A model generated the notes under the pieces. The model did no database searches. It saw only the letters and a program-made list of their open reading frames with translations, and had not been told where the DNA came from. From Anaerolineae bacterium (GTDB lineage Bacteria; Chloroflexota; Anaerolineae; B4-G1; SLSP01): DNA of 6,516 nucleotides. Shown piece after piece: positions 6,507-6,516 of this stretch (position 1 is its first letter; every line of letters begins with the position of its first letter). The position numbers were made by a program, and so were the translations under genes. The DNA is taken from assembly GCA_016927095.1 (NCBI GenBank), contig JAFGNI010000143.1, forward strand, positions 1-6,516, given 5' to 3'.

Positions 6507-6516
6507 TAAAAGCCCC

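Overview
The window reads as ordinary core-genome bacterial DNA. Seven complete genes all lie on the minus strand and are read from right to left: rpsB (ribosomal protein S2), tsf (EF-Ts), pyrH (UMP kinase), frr (ribosome recycling factor), uppS (undecaprenyl diphosphate synthase), cdsA (CDP-diglyceride synthase) and rho (transcription termination factor). No mobile element, CRISPR array, tRNA, rRNA or phage gene was seen. Moderate-to-high GC, the short single-core EF-Ts, the S2 and UppS sequence style and good AGGAGG-type ribosome binding sites suggest a Chloroflexota-like bacterium. That assignment comes from recognition, not from a search, and is only moderately certain.

Layout from the transcription start. 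At 6372-6516 there is a leader with an extended -10 box at the window edge and a nested stem-loop before rpsB. rpsB and tsf overlap by one base (TAATG), and the tsf ribosome binding site is made from the last Glu codons of S2. A strong intrinsic terminator sits exactly on the tsf stop codon, so pyrH and the genes after it probably depend on readthrough. pyrH, frr and uppS follow with 79- and 58-base gaps. A second hairpin encloses the frr stop codon. A 302-base stretch with no convincing gene separates uppS from cdsA. cdsA starts at TTG behind a good ribosome binding site. After 91 bases comes rho, which has its own hairpin and possibly a weak promoter. The last 59 bases (1-59) hold only the rho 3' flank.

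The genes join translation (S2, EF-Ts, RRF), pyrimidine nucleotide supply (UMP kinase), the lipid carrier for cell-wall synthesis (UppS), phospholipid precursor synthesis (CdsA) and transcription termination (Rho). The rpsB-tsf-pyrH-frr-uppS-cdsA order is a widely conserved bacterial cluster. The dxr and rseP genes that often follow cdsA are absent here, and rho takes their place.

The points most worth a second look are regulatory or small-scale. The tsf and frr stop codons each lie in the loop of a stem-loop, the first being a terminator. S2 has a 32-residue tail that is 75% Asp/Glu. Rho carries Gly where Asp is usual next to its catalytic Glu. The 302-base gap is unexplained. I did not find evidence of a wholly new system.
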